From DAOUEO01 sp963763495 (GTDB lineage: Bacteria > Chloroflexota > Dehalococcoidia > DSTF01 > JALHUB01): DNA of 64,000 nt. The notes beneath the pieces are model-generated. The model did no database searches. It was not told the origin of the DNA and saw nothing but the letters and a program-made list of their open reading frames with translations. The stretch's first letter is position 1; the number at the start of each line of letters is the position of its first letter. Both the position numbers and the translations under genes were made by a program. The DNA lies in NCBI GenBank assembly GCA_963763495.1, contig CAVXOY010000015.1, forward strand, positions 62,001 through 126,000, in the 5' to 3' direction. Below, one piece after another: positions 62,918 through 64,000 of this stretch.

Positions 62918-64000
62918 ATGAGGCATCGACTACAAGTCAGACATCTACGGACACGCTGGGTGCCATTCGTGGGTCTGTTCGCCGCGATTGGCATCATGTT
63001 CGCCGTACTGGCAGTTCTGCTGCTAAGCAGGCCAACCCACGAGGTAACAGCAGGGCCTACCGGCGTCCAATACACGCTGGAAGGCCAGATATACGGGGAC
63101 GGCTACACTACGGGTAACCTCTGCGCTGGAATCGGCTCAGGCGACTGCTGGCATGACAACGACAACGTGCCCCACCGGCTGACCATGCAGGGCCTCGCGG
63201 TAGGCGTCACCTACAGCGGCTGTCTGCAGATCCAACTTGACTACAAGGACTCCGCTGGCATAATCGGCTATGACAACTTCAACTCCTGGGGCAGTGCCGA
63301 CGGCTCGGCCACAGGTGTCAGCATGACAGCCGGCCCCGAGACTCCGATCGGCGGTGGCCGCACCGGCATTACCTACGATGTGGTGTTTACCGCTCAGAGC
63401 TCCACAGTCGTCTTGAACTGGAACTCTCAGCTTGGCCCACACGCTGACCAGTGGAACGGCGCGAGCTTGCACAACCGCCTAGTCGCGCGGAGTAGGACTG
63501 CGAGAGCATCGGCAACAAGGAAGTACCGCTTGCCCGTCAACAAGATCACTGTTCCCACACCCACGCCGACGCCTACACCGACGGAGCACGTCCACGCCGA
63601 CACCGACGGAGACGTTCACGCCTACACCGACGGAGACGCTTCACGCCTACACCGACGGAGACGTTCACGCCTACACCGACGGAGACGTTCACACCAACAC
63701 CGACGGAGACGTTCACGCCTACACCGACGGAGACGTTCACGCCTACACCGACGGAGACGTTCACGCCTACACCGACGCAGACGTTCACGCCTACACCGAC
63801 GGAGACGTTCACGCCTACACCGACGGAGACGTCCACGCCTACACCGACGGAGACGTTCACGCCTACACCACACGCCTACCGACACCGACGAGACGCCTAC
63901 ACCCACGCCTACACCGACGGACGACGTTCACGCCTACACCGACGGAGACGTTCACACCAACACCGACGGAGACGTTCACGCCTACACCGACGGAGACGCT
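62918..64000 (+). CDS. Membrane-anchored surface protein with TPTPTETF repeats, partial
   Basis: ATG 62918 follows AGGAGGT. Basic start, one hydrophobic signal-anchor (VPFVGLFAAIGIMFAVLAVLLL), then a beta-rich domain (VQYTLEGQIYGDGYTTGNLC, NDNVPHRLTMQGLAVGVTYS, DYKDSAGIIGYDNFNSWG, ITYDVVFTAQSSTVVLNWNS), and a KYRLPVNKITVPTPTPTPT linker. From about 63585 the frame drifts; in the proper frame the units read TPTPTETF repeatedly. It continues past the window edge. Exported or surface-displayed, with a long rigid Thr-Pro stalk. Controlled by two tandem riboswitches. The globular domain resembles no family I can name. Confidence 0.72.
   Translation, partial: MRHRLQVRHLRTRWVPFVGLFAAIGIMFAVLAVLLLSRPTHEVTAGPTGVQYTLEGQIYGDGYTTGNLCAGIGSGDCWHDNDNVPHRLTMQGLAVGVTYSGCLQIQLDYKDSAGIIGYDNFNSWGSADGSATGVSMTAGPETPIGGGRTGITYDVVFTAQSSTVVLNWNSQLGPHADQWNGASLHNRLVARSRTARASATRKYRLPVNKITVPTPTPTPTPTEHVHADTDGDVHAYTDGDASRLHRRRRSRLHRRRRSHQHRRRRSRLHRRRRSRLHRRRRSRLHRRRRSRLHRRRRSRLHRRRRPRLHRRRRSRLHHTPTDTDETPTPTPTPTDDVHAYTDGDVHTNTDGDVHAYTDGDA
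63555..64000 (+). repeat. 24-bp tandem repeat encoding Thr-Pro-rich octapeptide
   Basis: Units of ACGTTCACGCCTACACCGACGGAG (24 bases written as ACGTTCACGCCT plus ACACCGACGGAG) recur with small changes (ACACCAACACCG, GACGCAGACG). They encode Thr-Phe-Thr-Pro-Thr-Pro-Thr-Glu. Irregular units near 63655 and 63860-63920 break the frame, possibly assembly slippage. Confidence 0.9.

Noticed and set aside
62489..62926. 145-residue minus-strand open frame
   Set aside because: Antisense of the tandem riboswitch leader; structure of the plus-strand RNA explains the sequence.
63555..64000. Possible CRISPR array
   Set aside because: Units are contiguous 24-bp coding repeats without unique spacers, and encode a Thr-Pro stalk.
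1..64000. Integrase, transposase, prophage or tRNA genes
   Set aside because: Looked for on both strands; none found. Only the palindromic repeat and the AlbA_2-like remnant hint at mobile DNA.

Overview
The window is GC-rich bacterial DNA. The best guess is Chloroflexota, probably Dehalococcoidia-like. Pointers are an LL-diaminopimelate aminotransferase next to dapF, an archaeal-type phosphoglycerate mutase, a Tad/Flp pilus locus with an embedded ECF sigma factor, Thr-Pro-rich surface repeats, and general gene style. No rRNA or tRNA is present to confirm this. The reading frame is broken in at least 17 genes, including normally indispensable ones (guaA, tpiA, miaA). Most breaks look like single-base indels, so the assembly is probably indel-prone. 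I give joined gene extents and approximate junctions.

Layout. 1-13469: housekeeping block (purD fragment, a URO-D-family protein, guaA, threonylcarbamoyl-AMP synthase, rpiB, polyprenyl synthase, pgk, apgM, tpiA, miaA, dapF, GNAT acetyltransferase, dapL). 13470-14447: degraded or unassigned DNA. 14448-17971: hflX, an acyl-CoA ligase and a Cys-rich protein. 18175-19062: a GGDEF protein. 19198-22809: a peptide-type ABC importer with a 12-bp intercistronic hairpin. 22854-23757: a TetR regulator, a strong promoter with a perfect operator palindrome, and a hidden 32-residue membrane peptide. 24035-26710: an HD-GYP protein and a FliA/WhiG-like sigma gene preceded by a c-di-GMP-I (GEMM-I) riboswitch and an intrinsic terminator. 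27136-33030: TetR, a lower-GC PfkB kinase, and glcDEF. 33038-34732: a zinc-ribbon protein carrying a double-hairpin repeat, a decayed AlbA_2-like gene and unassigned DNA. 34733-39286: a HemL-like aminotransferase, a Tat-exported amidase and an SGNH lipoprotein. 39441-39692: a SelW/Rdx-like gene with an in-frame TGA in CxxU, a probable selenoprotein. 39821-44126: a J-like membrane protein, riboswitch plus GGDEF protein, S41 protease, smpB and ssrA. 44150-49952: cyclic-nucleotide-type regulators, acyl-CoA dehydrogenase, HMG-CoA-synthase-like/DUF35 fusion and thiolase. 50089-62031: Tad pilus locus on the minus strand (flp2, VWA protein, ECF sigma and partner, flp1, tadE, tadG-like, cpaB, tadZ, tadA, tadB, tadC, DUF192). 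62440-64000: two tandem GEMM-I elements, each followed by an intrinsic terminator, ahead of a membrane-anchored protein with TPTPTETF repeats.

The unifying theme is cyclic di-GMP. The window holds two synthases (GGDEF), one hydrolase (HD-GYP) and four GEMM-I elements. These elements lead a sigma factor, a synthase and a surface protein, beside a Tad pilus locus. This suggests a c-di-GMP-controlled attachment programme. The most notable single items are the tandem riboswitch leader, the riboswitch-controlled sigma factor, the selenoprotein and the operator-controlled micropeptide.
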